Source: Alphaproteobacteria bacterium (lineage in GTDB: Bacteria > Pseudomonadota > Alphaproteobacteria > Rickettsiales > UBA6187). Taken from it: a DNA stretch of 13,240 nucleotides. This document shows, piece by piece, positions 6,468 to 12,880 of the stretch; position 1 is the stretch's first letter, and each line of letters begins with the position of its first letter. The translations under genes were made by a program, and so were the position numbers. The stretch is taken from positions 1-13,240 of the forward strand of contig JAJRPW010000156.1 in assembly GCA_024280585.1 (NCBI GenBank), read 5' to 3'. The notes beneath the pieces are model-generated. The model was not told where the DNA came from. It saw only the letters and a program-made list of their open reading frames with translations, and made no database searches.

Positions 6468-6776
6468 TCAGCCGAAATAGTCGTCGACTAGAAATGGCAA
6501 GGTTCCATCCCCCCCATCAATCAGAAATGGCAAGGTTCCATCGCCGGAAATCCAGCCTGGATCAAAGGGTGCTTTGCCAAATCCTGGCTCGAGTCCTACG
6601 CCAGTACCTGGATCAATAGGGTCAATGATGCCAAACCCTGAATCCCCTGGTTTGAGGTTGTAAGGCCAACCTAAATCAACATCTTTGGCTGCAGGTAAAT
6701 CGAACTCACCAACGCGTTCATTACCAACACCCCAGCTGGCATTGTTTGTATAATTAGAAAAATCAAAATGTGACAT
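6468..6776 (-). CDS. Unrecognised acidic Gly/Pro/Asp-rich small protein
   Basis: This is a 102-residue protein with no domain that I recognise. It contains no cysteine, few lysines or arginines, and many Gly, Asp and Pro. The middle has DPIDPG and related DPG-like steps (52-73). The C-terminus has an 11-residue tandem duplication, GDGTLPFLID (78-87) and GDGTLPFLVD (89-98), ending DYFG. There is no signal peptide or membrane segment. A good Shine-Dalgarno GGGAG lies 7 bases before the ATG and a possible extended -10 lies farther upstream, so it is probably expressed. The low charge on the basic side and the Gly/Asp repeats recall some type I secretion substrates, but no secretion genes or diagnostic nonapeptides are present. 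It could also be a lineage-specific orphan. Confidence 0.65.
   Translation of the reverse strand: MSHFDFSNYTNNASWGVGNERVGEFDLPAAKDVDLGWPYNLKPGDSGFGIIDPIDPGTGVGLEPGFGKAPFDPGWISGDGTLPFLIDGGDGTLPFLVDDYFG
6490..6542 (-). repeat. Exact 20-bp direct repeat, 33-bp period, inside small-protein gene
   Basis: Bases 6490-6509 and 6523-6542 are identical and lie exactly 11 codons apart, producing the doubled DGTLPFL motif at the protein's C-terminus. A run of seven C (6509-6515; G7 in the coding strand) sits between them. It looks like a recent in-frame duplication. Confidence 0.85.
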
Positions 6777-6903
6777 AATAAATCTCCCTCTTTATATTGA
6801 AAAAAATACCCCCATAGCTGCAAAAACAGTGATTTCCACCAGAGTTTTACGAATAGAGTAAAATGACAAACAGCTTAAAATTTAAATAGGAGCAACTGCA
6901 ACC

Positions 6904-6932
6904 ATTGTAGCATATTTTTGTAGATCGAAAAA
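6904..6932 (-). promoter_or_regulatory. Candidate extended -10 promoter for the small-protein gene
   Basis: The minus strand has TGC followed by TACAAT (6909-6904), an extended -10 pattern with 5/6 match. The -35 position (6932-6927, TTTTTC) is poor. The leader would be about 120 bases. A 7-bp inverted repeat, CGAAAAA/TTTTTCG (6926-6932 and 6948-6954), overlaps the -35 and lies just after the purD stop; it may act as a weak terminator for the upstream operon. The rest of the 182-base gap shows nothing further. Confidence 0.35.
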
Positions 6933-6958
6933 GCGGTTATTTAAAAATTTTTCGGAAG

Positions 6959-8230
6959 TTAGCTAACAGCGCGCCAGCCAATATCTTTTCGACAAAAACC
7001 TTCGGGCCAGTCGATGGTTTCCACGGCTTTATAGGCCGTGGTTTGTGCCTGCTTGACTGATTGACCAAGTGCGGTTACGCCTAATACTCGTCCGCCATTA
7101 GCAACGATATTGCCCTGCTTATCTTTTCTGGTTCCTGCATGAAAAATTATGACATCTTCCAACCCTTCTGCATCTTTTAAACTATTGATTTGCGATCCTT
7201 TTTCATAATCATTAGGATAGCCATTAGCCGCCATGACAACGCATAATGCCGCCTCATCTTTCATCCTCACTTCTTTCCCGGCTAAATTTCCAGTTGCCGC
7301 GGTATATAATAAATCCAGCAAATCGCTGTCCAGGCGAGCCATTAAAACCTGTGTTTCAGGATCGCCAAAGCGTACATTGAATTCCAGCAACCGAGGCCCT
7401 TTATCAGTAACCATAAATCCTGCGAAAAGCACGCCTGTGTAAGGCGTTCCATCGCCTTTCATGCCTTTTATTGCCGGAATAATGGTTTCTTCCATGATTT
7501 GTTTTTGTAGCGAATCGGTCATAATTGGGGCGGGGGAGTAGGTGCCCATTCCGCCAGTGTTTGGGCCGGTATCGCCTTCGCCAACGGCTTTATGATCTTG
7601 CGCCGAGCCAAAATATATCACATCTTTGCCGTCGGAAAGCGCAAAAACGCTGATTTCCTCGCCAAACATGCACTCCTCAACAACAATCGATGATCCAGCA
7701 TCGCCGAATTTATTGTTCAGCAGCATATCGCGGGCGGCTTCTTTCGCCTCATCGGTCGTTTGCGCGACCACAACGCCTTTGCCAGCGGCGAGCCCATCGG
7801 CTTTAACCACAATTGGTGCGCCCATTTTGTCGATATATGCACATGCTTTATCGGCATTTGTGAATGCTTCGTAAGCCGCTGTCGGTAGATTATATTTGTC
7901 ACAAATTTGTTTGGTAAATTCTTTTGACCCTTCGAGCCTGGCCGCTTTTTCACTAGGGCCAAAGGTTGGTATGTTCGCCTTTACTAACTGGTCAACCAAG
8001 CCGTTAACCAACGGCGCTTCAGGGCCTATCACTACAAGTCCAACCTCATTTTCTGCGCAAAAAGCAACGATTTCTTCAGGATTGTTTATCGGAATAAGGA
8101 CGTTTTCGGCTAGATCGCCAGTGCCGCCATTGCCCGGACTTGCGAATATCTTGCCGCATTTTGCCGATTTTTTAAGCGCCCATATTATAGCATGCTCACG
8201 CCCGCCCGAACCGATTACAAGTATATTCAC
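6959..8230 (-). CDS. purD: Phosphoribosylamine--glycine ligase
   Basis: This 423-residue ATP-grasp enzyme joins 5-phosphoribosylamine and glycine using ATP to make glycinamide ribonucleotide, the second step of purine synthesis in the cytosol. The family pattern is complete: GSGGREHA at 7-14, GPEAPLVNGLVD at 69-80, the ATP-grasp loop ADGLAAGKGV at 144-153, TGPNTGGMGTYSP at 221-233, and EFNVRFGDPETQVLM at 283-297, which carries metal-binding residues. Length is normal. The start is GTG at 8230, 2 bases after the dsbA-like stop, preceded by a GGGTGGG ribosome site. It is the last gene of the proB-to-purD run; no other purine genes are nearby. Confidence 0.97.
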   Translation of the reverse strand: MNILVIGSGGREHAIIWALKKSAKCGKIFASPGNGGTGDLAENVLIPINNPEEIVAFCAENEVGLVVIGPEAPLVNGLVDQLVKANIPTFGPSEKAARLEGSKEFTKQICDKYNLPTAAYEAFTNADKACAYIDKMGAPIVVKADGLAAGKGVVVAQTTDEAKEAARDMLLNNKFGDAGSSIVVEECMFGEEISVFALSDGKDVIYFGSAQDHKAVGEGDTGPNTGGMGTYSPAPIMTDSLQKQIMEETIIPAIKGMKGDGTPYTGVLFAGFMVTDKGPRLLEFNVRFGDPETQVLMARLDSDLLDLLYTAATGNLAGKEVRMKDEAALCVVMAANGYPNDYEKGSQINSLKDAEGLEDVIIFHAGTRKDKQGNIVANGGRVLGVTALGQSVKQAQTTAYKAVETIDWPEGFCRKDIGWRAVS

Positions 8231-8232
8231 GT

Positions 8233-8910
8233 CTATTGCCCACCCTTATTTTCTTCAGATGCGGATGATTTTTCACCCAATAAAGGGTCGATGGCTTTGG
8301 AAAAATATTCCAGGTTTCTGGCACCTTTATGTAATTTGTTATTTACAAAAAATGTTGGAGTTGATCGTACCTCGGCTCTGATCGCTGCAAGATATTTCCC
8401 CGTCATTATAGTGGTTTTAAGGTCTTCATCGGCCAAGCAAGCCTCAATTTCTTCGCCCCTCATACCGCCTAATTTCGCGATATTTGACAGGATTTCCAGG
8501 TAATTTTTCTTGGTTGCCCAGTTGCTTTGGGTGCTAAACATGACTTTCAGGAGTTTTTCAAAGCGCTCATTGCCGGCACATGACGCAATCATACCAGCGC
8601 GCAAGGCCGCTTCATCAAGTGGAAAATTGCGGAAAACAAAGCGAACTTTGCCCGTATCAATATATTTTTCCTTCAGATCGGCATAAGTATTATTATGAAA
8701 TGACGCACAATGCGAACAAGTTAAAGACGCATACTCAATAATAGTAACTGGAGCGTCCTTATCGCCGACAACAAAGTCGTCATCGGATATTTTTAGCACG
8801 TCCTCTTTCGTTATTCCTTCGGCTGGGTCAGGGATTTTCGACTGCTGTGCAAAAGCAACATTCACTAGCAAAATTAGAGAAATAAATGTAATAATTTTTT
8901 GTAAAATCAT
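8233..8910 (-). CDS. DsbA-family thiol:disulfide oxidoreductase, secreted
   Basis: This is a 225-residue thioredoxin-fold protein. The signal peptide ends at about Ala21 (VAFA, then QQ). The mature domain has APVTIIEYASLTCSHCASFH, with the active-site pair Cys65-Ser-His-Cys68, FRNFPLDEAALRAG at 93-106 (thioredoxin-fold helix insertion region), and the cis-proline loop STPTFFVN with Pro185. The single CXXC and the helical insertion fit the DsbA/BdbD-like group common in alphaproteobacteria, which oxidises protein thiols in the periplasm; an isomerase role (DsbC-like) is less likely. An extra Cys111 and Cys158 could form a second disulfide. The polar C-terminal tail (213-225) is unstructured-looking. 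The ATG overlaps the hepT stop as ATGA, with AGGA 7 bases upstream. No dsbB is in the window. Confidence 0.92.
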   Translation of the reverse strand: MILQKIITFISLILLVNVAFAQQSKIPDPAEGITKEDVLKISDDDFVVGDKDAPVTIIEYASLTCSHCASFHNNTYADLKEKYIDTGKVRFVFRNFPLDEAALRAGMIASCAGNERFEKLLKVMFSTQSNWATKKNYLEILSNIAKLGGMRGEEIEACLADEDLKTTIMTGKYLAAIRAEVRSTPTFFVNNKLHKGARNLEYFSKAIDPLLGEKSSASEENKGGQ

Positions 8911-9254
8911 AGTAAGTTCCTGTTTTGTTTAAATATTATTTCCGTGATATCTTTTTTCAGTTGTGGCAGATTTTCTTCTACTATAGACCAGATTATGTCA
9001 GGAATCACGTCAAAATAATCATGTATCAAGACATTTCGGGTATCTATAGCCTCCCTCCACGGAATGTGGTCGTATTTGTTTCGAAAATCTATTGCTATAT
9101 TATTAACAGCTTCACCAATAATTTCCAAGCAACTAATAACAGCGTGAAGTGTTTTATCATCCCTTGAGCCATCATTTGTAAAATTTTCTATCTTCTTTAT
9201 CGTCTCAATAATATGGATTAAATATACTAAGTTGTCCTTGTTTTCATCCTTCAT
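8907..9254 (-). CDS. hepT: HepT-like toxin (DUF86) of MntA/HepT module
   Basis: This 115-residue all-alpha protein carries the HEPN-type RNase signature RX4HXY as Arg73-Asn-Val-Leu-Ile-His78-Asp-Tyr80. The family's AIxxCLEIIGEAVNNI helix is also present (about 38-53). HepT toxins act on RNA, and the partner nucleotidyltransferase neutralises them by adding AMP to a tyrosine near this motif. All key residues are intact, so the toxin is probably functional. It overlaps mntA by 4 bases upstream and the dsbA-like gene by 4 bases downstream, so all three are probably translated together. GAGG lies about 10 bases before the ATG. Confidence 0.9.
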   Translation of the reverse strand: MKDENKDNLVYLIHIIETIKKIENFTNDGSRDDKTLHAVISCLEIIGEAVNNIAIDFRNKYDHIPWREAIDTRNVLIHDYFDVIPDIIWSIVEENLPQLKKDITEIIFKQNRNLL

Positions 9255-9541
9255 AATTCAACTGCCTCAGCAAATATTCGATCTTTAAGATACCAATGTA
9301 CCGCATTTTCCATCACAAGATCGACTCTACAGCCCACAAGATCAGATATATCAGCCCGAAGGCCGACAAGATCAAATAAACTCTTGCCTTTTTTCAGCTT
9401 TATCAGCAGATCCAAGTCACTTGTTTCGTCGGCATCTCCACGTGCTACAGAGCCAAATACCCGAAAATCACTTGCTCCGCGCTTTATGCCAAGCTCCAAT
9501 ATGGCATCCTTATATTCCGATCGTAACGTTTCTAAATCCAT
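9251..9541 (-). CDS. mntA: MntA-like minimal nucleotidyltransferase antitoxin
   Basis: This 96-residue MNT-domain protein has the polymerase-beta-type site: Gly30-Ser31 followed by Asp42 and Asp44 (GSVARGDADETSDLDLLI), and a third acidic residue, Asp74, in CRVDLVM. In the characterised MntA/HepT pairs this enzyme adds AMP units to HepT and so blocks the toxin. The ATG starts 6 bases after the proA stop, and the ribosome site (AGGG) uses the end of proA. Its stop overlaps the hepT start as ATGA. The cassette shows no promoter of its own, which is unusual for an autoregulated toxin-antitoxin pair. Confidence 0.9.
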   Translation of the reverse strand: MDLETLRSEYKDAILELGIKRGASDFRVFGSVARGDADETSDLDLLIKLKKGKSLFDLVGLRADISDLVGCRVDLVMENAVHWYLKDRIFAEAVEL

Positions 9542-9547
9542 AATGCC

Positions 9548-10825
9548 CTAAGGTCTTGTAATGCCATCACTTTTTACTGTATATTTGAAGGTGGTAAGCT
9601 GCTCAACTCCAACAGGTCCGCGCGCATGCAATTTACCGGTGGAAATGCCGATTTCCGCACCCATGCCAAATTCGCCACCATCTGCAAATTGAGTGGAAGT
9701 ATTATGCATAACGATCGCGCTGTCTATCATTTTTAAATATTTTCCGGCAGCATCTTCATTCGCCGTTATAATTGCATCTGTATGATGTGAACTGTATTTA
9801 TTGATAAAAGGGATGGCTTCCTCGATGTTATCAACTGTTTTTACGGATATAATACTGTCTAAATATTCAGTTGACCAGTCATCCTCGGATGCTGCTACAA
9901 TGCGATTATCTGCATTTTGTGCGGCCTTGTCGCCTCGTATTTCACAGTTTTTGGCTGATAGAGAATCAACAATTTTCGGCAAAATTCGATCCACAACATT
10001 CTTGTCAATTACAATAGATTCAGTAGCGCCACAAATTCCTGTACGGCGTAATTTGGCGTTATATATAACGCTCACAGCCATTTTCGCGTTAGCATCTTCG
10101 TGGATATAGGTGTGGCAGTTTCCGTCCAAATGTAACAATGTCGGGACTTTGCTTTCATCCTGCACGCGTTTGCATAAGCCTTTGCCGCCACGAGGAATTA
10201 TTACGTCAATATATTCAGGCATAGTAAGCATAATGCCTACTGCCTCACGGTCTTTTGTCGGAATTGACTGGATACAATCTGTTGGCAATCCGGCAGATTT
10301 CAGCCCCGCATGCAGACAGTCTATAATGGCCTTCGAGGAGTTGAAACTCTCGGATCCGCCGCGTAAAATCGCCGCATTTCCAGATTTTAAGCATAATGCA
10401 CCAGCATCAGCCGTCACATTTGGGCGTGATTCATAAATTATACCGATAACACCGAGCGGCACAGCAATCTTGGCGATTTTAAGGCCACTCGGACGCTCCC
10501 AATTGGATAATTCGCGTCCGACCGGATCGTCGAGCCTGGCTATATTCTCCAGCCCTTTTGCCATGGATTCGATCCTGGCATCATTTAATTCAAGCCGATC
10601 CAGCATAGCTTTATCCAGCCCTTTTTCAGCTGCCAGCGCCATATCTTTAGCGTTTTGAGTGGTGATGTTATCTTTTTGTAATCTTATCTGTTTTGCTGAT
10701 TCAAGAATGGCTTTATTCTTAGCATTAGTCGTAGCATTGCTTAAAATTAATGCAGATTCCTTTGCTTTTTTCCCAATATCCAGCATTTGCTCGCGCATAT
10801 CATTCTCATTTATTATTGCTTTCAT
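9548..10825 (-). CDS. proA: Glutamate-5-semialdehyde dehydrogenase (gamma-glutamyl phosphate reductase)
   Basis: This 425-residue aldehyde-dehydrogenase-superfamily enzyme reduces gamma-glutamyl phosphate with NADPH to glutamate semialdehyde, the second step of proline synthesis. PLGVIGIIYESRPNVTADAG (123-142) followed by LCLKSGNAAILRGGSE (144-159) is the ProA signature, and Cys265 in RTGICGATE is the catalytic thiol. VIIPRGGKGL at 208-217 and a C-terminal ARGPVGVEQLTTFKY are also present. Length is normal for the family. The ATG at 10825 is 7 bases after the proB stop, with AGG 6 bases upstream; Met10 would be a later alternative. Confidence 0.97.
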   Translation of the reverse strand: MKAIINENDMREQMLDIGKKAKESALILSNATTNAKNKAILESAKQIRLQKDNITTQNAKDMALAAEKGLDKAMLDRLELNDARIESMAKGLENIARLDDPVGRELSNWERPSGLKIAKIAVPLGVIGIIYESRPNVTADAGALCLKSGNAAILRGGSESFNSSKAIIDCLHAGLKSAGLPTDCIQSIPTKDREAVGIMLTMPEYIDVIIPRGGKGLCKRVQDESKVPTLLHLDGNCHTYIHEDANAKMAVSVIYNAKLRRTGICGATESIVIDKNVVDRILPKIVDSLSAKNCEIRGDKAAQNADNRIVAASEDDWSTEYLDSIISVKTVDNIEEAIPFINKYSSHHTDAIITANEDAAGKYLKMIDSAIVMHNTSTQFADGGEFGMGAEIGISTGKLHARGPVGVEQLTTFKYTVKSDGITRP

Positions 10826-10832
10826 TTTTTAC

Positions 10833-11945
10833 CTAGATAATTACTAAATCGTTACTATGTATTAACTCATTTCGTCCAGAAAAGCCAGTAATATGTTCAA
10901 TTTCCTGGCTTTGGTGCCCCATAATAAGTTTGGCATCCTCGGAGGAATAGGCAATTAAGCCGGATCCGATTTCTTTTAAGCGGCAATCTTTTATTGCAAC
11001 CGTATCACCACGTTCAAACTTGCCTTTTACGTCTATAACCCCTGCTGGCAATAGGCTTTTACCATTTTTTAACGCTCTTATAGCCCCGTCATCAACGATT
11101 ATTTCACCGGAAATTTTTAAACTGCTGGAAATCCAGCGTTTACGGGCATTATGCGGGGTTTCGCTGGATAAAAATAATGTATGTTTTGCTCCTTGCTCCA
11201 GTTTTTTAATTGGATTATGCTCTTTGCCTGACGCCAAAATCATATGGCAGCCGCCCAATGTTGCTATTTTTGCAGCTTCGATTTTTGTTACCATTCCGCC
11301 GGAGCCAACACCCGTTGATAGAGCTTCGCCAGCCATATGCTCGACATCATCGCTAATTCCTTCGACTTTATCGATGTGCATAGCCAGGCTGTCCAGCTTT
11401 GGATTTGAGGTGTATAGCCCGTCTACATCGGATAATAATATCAATAAATCGGCGCTGATCATCTGGGAAACGCGTGCGGCCAGGCGGTCATTATCACCGA
11501 ATCGCAGTTCCTGCGTAGCGACGGTATCATTCTCATTTATTATAGGAACAATGCCATTTTCCAGCAAAGTTTCTATGGTATTTTGTGCATTAAGATAATT
11601 CCGACGGTTTTCCGTATCAAAAACGGTTAGTAATATTTGTGCAGCGTAAGTGTTGTGATTATTAAGAAATTTCTGATAATACCTGACTAATTCAGTTTGT
11701 CCGCAAGCCGCGGCTGCCTGCTTTTCCTCCAATTTCAACTCTTTTTTTTTGGATTTAATATTTTTGCGGCCAAGCGCAACAGAACCAGAAGTTACGATAA
11801 CCACCTCTTTTCCCTTCTTTTTTAGGTATACGATGTCGTCAGCAAGGCTTTTTAACCAGCCTTCTTTTAACGTCCCTTTTTCCTGATCTACGATCAAAGA
11901 GGAGCCGATTTTTATCACTAATCTTTTAGCTTTATTGAAATCCAT
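10833..11945 (-). CDS. proB: Glutamate 5-kinase with C-terminal PUA domain
   Basis: This 370-residue enzyme phosphorylates glutamate with ATP, the committed step of proline synthesis. The amino-acid kinase domain covers about 1-258: KIGSS at 12-16, VTSGSVALG at 51-59, IINENDTVATQELRFGDND at 135-153 (glutamate and proline-inhibitor region) and SDVDGLYT at 172-179. A PUA domain follows at about 278-355, as in E. coli ProB, where proline feedback inhibition operates. It heads the operon with proA. The ATG has only a weak GACGG-like ribosome site. A perfect TATAAT lies about 20 bases upstream, placed next to a palindrome, suggesting regulated transcription. Confidence 0.97.
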   Translation of the reverse strand: MDFNKAKRLVIKIGSSLIVDQEKGTLKEGWLKSLADDIVYLKKKGKEVVIVTSGSVALGRKNIKSKKKELKLEEKQAAAACGQTELVRYYQKFLNNHNTYAAQILLTVFDTENRRNYLNAQNTIETLLENGIVPIINENDTVATQELRFGDNDRLAARVSQMISADLLILLSDVDGLYTSNPKLDSLAMHIDKVEGISDDVEHMAGEALSTGVGSGGMVTKIEAAKIATLGGCHMILASGKEHNPIKKLEQGAKHTLFLSSETPHNARKRWISSSLKISGEIIVDDGAIRALKNGKSLLPAGVIDVKGKFERGDTVAIKDCRLKEIGSGLIAYSSEDAKLIMGHQSQEIEHITGFSGRNELIHSNDLVII

Positions 11946-11965
11946 TGCTTTACCGTCCGTGTCCT

Positions 11966-11994
11966 ATTATAATGCGGGTTAAAAATTTTTACCC
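11966..11994 (-). promoter_or_regulatory. proB promoter with palindrome over the -35/spacer
   Basis: The minus strand has a perfect -10 TATAAT at 11971-11966. The -35 position reads GGGTAA, which is poor. Bases 11976-11994 form a palindrome, GGGT and ACCC arms around AAAAATTTTT with one extra T, covering the -35 and spacer. A regulator binding there is likely: a repressor, or an activator compensating for the weak -35. Confidence 0.5.
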
Positions 11995-12016
11995 TATGGA
12001 TAACGTAGTTAATTTC

Positions 12017-12133
12017 AGTGCAAGTGCAAGTTTATAGTGCAAGTAAGGTAGAATTTTTTGTGAGCAACCTCTTTAAGATGTGACAACTAGCTACAATTTT
12101 TTTTTACTTGCACTAGCACTAATAACTTGCACT
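12017..12133. repeat. Four-box dyad of AGTGCAAGT motifs in the proB-bolA intergenic region
   Basis: AGTGCAAGT occurs at 12017-12025 and 12036-12044, and its reverse complement ACTTGCACT at 12106-12114 and 12125-12133. Start-to-start spacing is 19 bases in both arms, so the array is symmetric about 12075. The inner boxes extend to an exact 11-bp inverted repeat (12036-12046 with 12104-12114). A further overlapping box, GTGCAAGT (12024-12031), lies in the left arm and a partial one (AGCACT, 12115-12120) in the right. The 10 bases between boxes are not conserved between arms, so the boxes themselves seem selected. The 9-mer does not recur elsewhere in the window as far as I can see. The centre (12047-12103) is AT-rich with a 9-T run. 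Confidence 0.8.
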
Positions 12134-12171
12134 TTTTTGTATAGGTAAAACTCAATAACAATAGGTACTCT

Positions 12172-12411
12172 ATGCCATTAGAAGCTAATATTCTAGAAAA
12201 AATGATAAAAGAAGCGTTCGCGGATGCAGAAGTAAAAATTGTTGATCTGGCGGGTGATAACGATCATTGGTCTTTAGAGGTTATTTCCAAAGAATTTGCA
12301 GGAAAAACTCGGATAGCACAGCATAAAATGGTCTATGCAGCTTTAAAAGGCAAAATGGGAGGGGAGCTGCACGCGTTGCAGTTAAAAACTTTGCCTCGTG
12401 AAATACTATAG
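12172..12411 (+). CDS. BolA/IbaG-family protein
   Basis: This 79-residue protein is of the short BolA type. It has GDNDHWSLEVIS (28-39), with His32 in the loop that carries a metal-ligand candidate, then RIAQHKMVYAALKGKMGGELHAL with the family's conserved His67. Such proteins pair with monothiol glutaredoxins and hold a [2Fe-2S] cluster, acting in iron-sulfur trafficking or iron sensing; some also bind DNA. A grxD gene often sits next to it in alphaproteobacteria but is absent here. It is divergent from proB across the four-box array and convergent with rsfS (19 bases between stops). A modest AGG lies 6 bases before the ATG; no clear -35/-10 pair is visible. Confidence 0.9.
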   Translation: MPLEANILEKMIKEAFADAEVKIVDLAGDNDHWSLEVISKEFAGKTRIAQHKMVYAALKGKMGGELHALQLKTLPREIL

Positions 12412-12430
12412 GCTTTGTCAATAAGCGAGC

Positions 12431-12811
12431 CTAAACCGTCGCTTCTTCAACAAGCGGTGCATCCCACATTTTTTCCAGCTTATACAAATCTCTGATCTCA
12501 GGTTTAAAGATGTGAACGATCACATCGCCTGTATCAACCAAAACCCACTCGCCTTTTGCAGAGCCTTCAATAGAAATTTTGTAAGGTTCCAAAGATCTAA
12601 TGTTTTTAACGAGTTTTTCAGCCAGAGAACTTGTATGTCTACTAGAATCGCCAGAGGCTATAATCATATAATCGGCCATATCAGTCTTGCCATGTAGGTC
12701 AATTGTGACTACATCCTTGGCTTTTCCGTCCTCTAACGAAGATTGGATAAGCTCTTTTAAGTCCGATATTACCCTGTCAAAATGTTGTTCGATTATAATA
12801 TACCTTCCCAA
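12431..12811 (-). CDS. rsfS: Ribosome silencing factor RsfS
   Basis: This protein of up to 126 residues belongs to the RsfS/Iojap family, which binds ribosomal protein uL14 and prevents 30S-50S joining when nutrients are short. The core is complete: AKDVVTIDLHGKTDMADYMI, IASGDSSRHTSSLAEKLV, and EWVLVDTGDVIVHIFKPEIRDLYKLEKMW near the C-terminus. The start is odd. The only standard start codon in frame before the conserved core is TTG 12811, and it has no ribosome site ahead of it. A strong GGGAAGG at 12809-12803 overlaps that TTG and is followed after 3 and 6 bases by ATT (12799) and ATA (12796). Start could therefore be TTG, or a rare ATT/ATA about 12 to 15 bases later. nadD lies upstream, the common neighbour in alphaproteobacteria. 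Confidence 0.92.
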   Translation of the reverse strand: MGRYIIIEQHFDRVISDLKELIQSSLEDGKAKDVVTIDLHGKTDMADYMIIASGDSSRHTSSLAEKLVKNIRSLEPYKISIEGSAKGEWVLVDTGDVIVHIFKPEIRDLYKLEKMWDAPLVEEATV

Positions 12812-12819
12812 AAATTAAA

Positions 12820-12825
12820 ATTATA
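12820..12825 (-). promoter_or_regulatory. Perfect -10 box in front of rsfS
   Basis: TATAAT occurs on the minus strand at 12825-12820, in the 69-base gap between nadD and rsfS. There is no good -35 hexamer at 16-18 bases. A transcript from it would begin near 12813, only a few bases before the TTG, leaving GGGAAGG almost at the RNA 5' end. Confidence 0.35.
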
Positions 12826-12880
12826 CAAATACTTATATCGGGATTGTACTCTATTTTTTGCTTTATTTCCAGAGATTTTT

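Noticed and set aside
12104..12133. CIRCE/HrcA-type heat-shock operator
   Set aside because: TAGCACT is present, but the required partner GAGTGCTAA at 9-base spacing is missing; the sites fit the AGTGCAAGT boxes instead.
12017..12133. Replication iterons or an origin
   Set aside because: There are only four to six short boxes in dyad form, with no DnaA-type boxes or rep/par genes; a regulatory array for the flanking genes is simpler.
12409..12433. TAGGCT/AGCCTA inverted repeat spanning both stop codons of bolA and rsfS, as a bidirectional terminator
   Set aside because: The stem is only 6 bp, the loop is 13 bases and neither side has a T-run. Two TAG stops followed by GCT facing each other produce most of it by chance.
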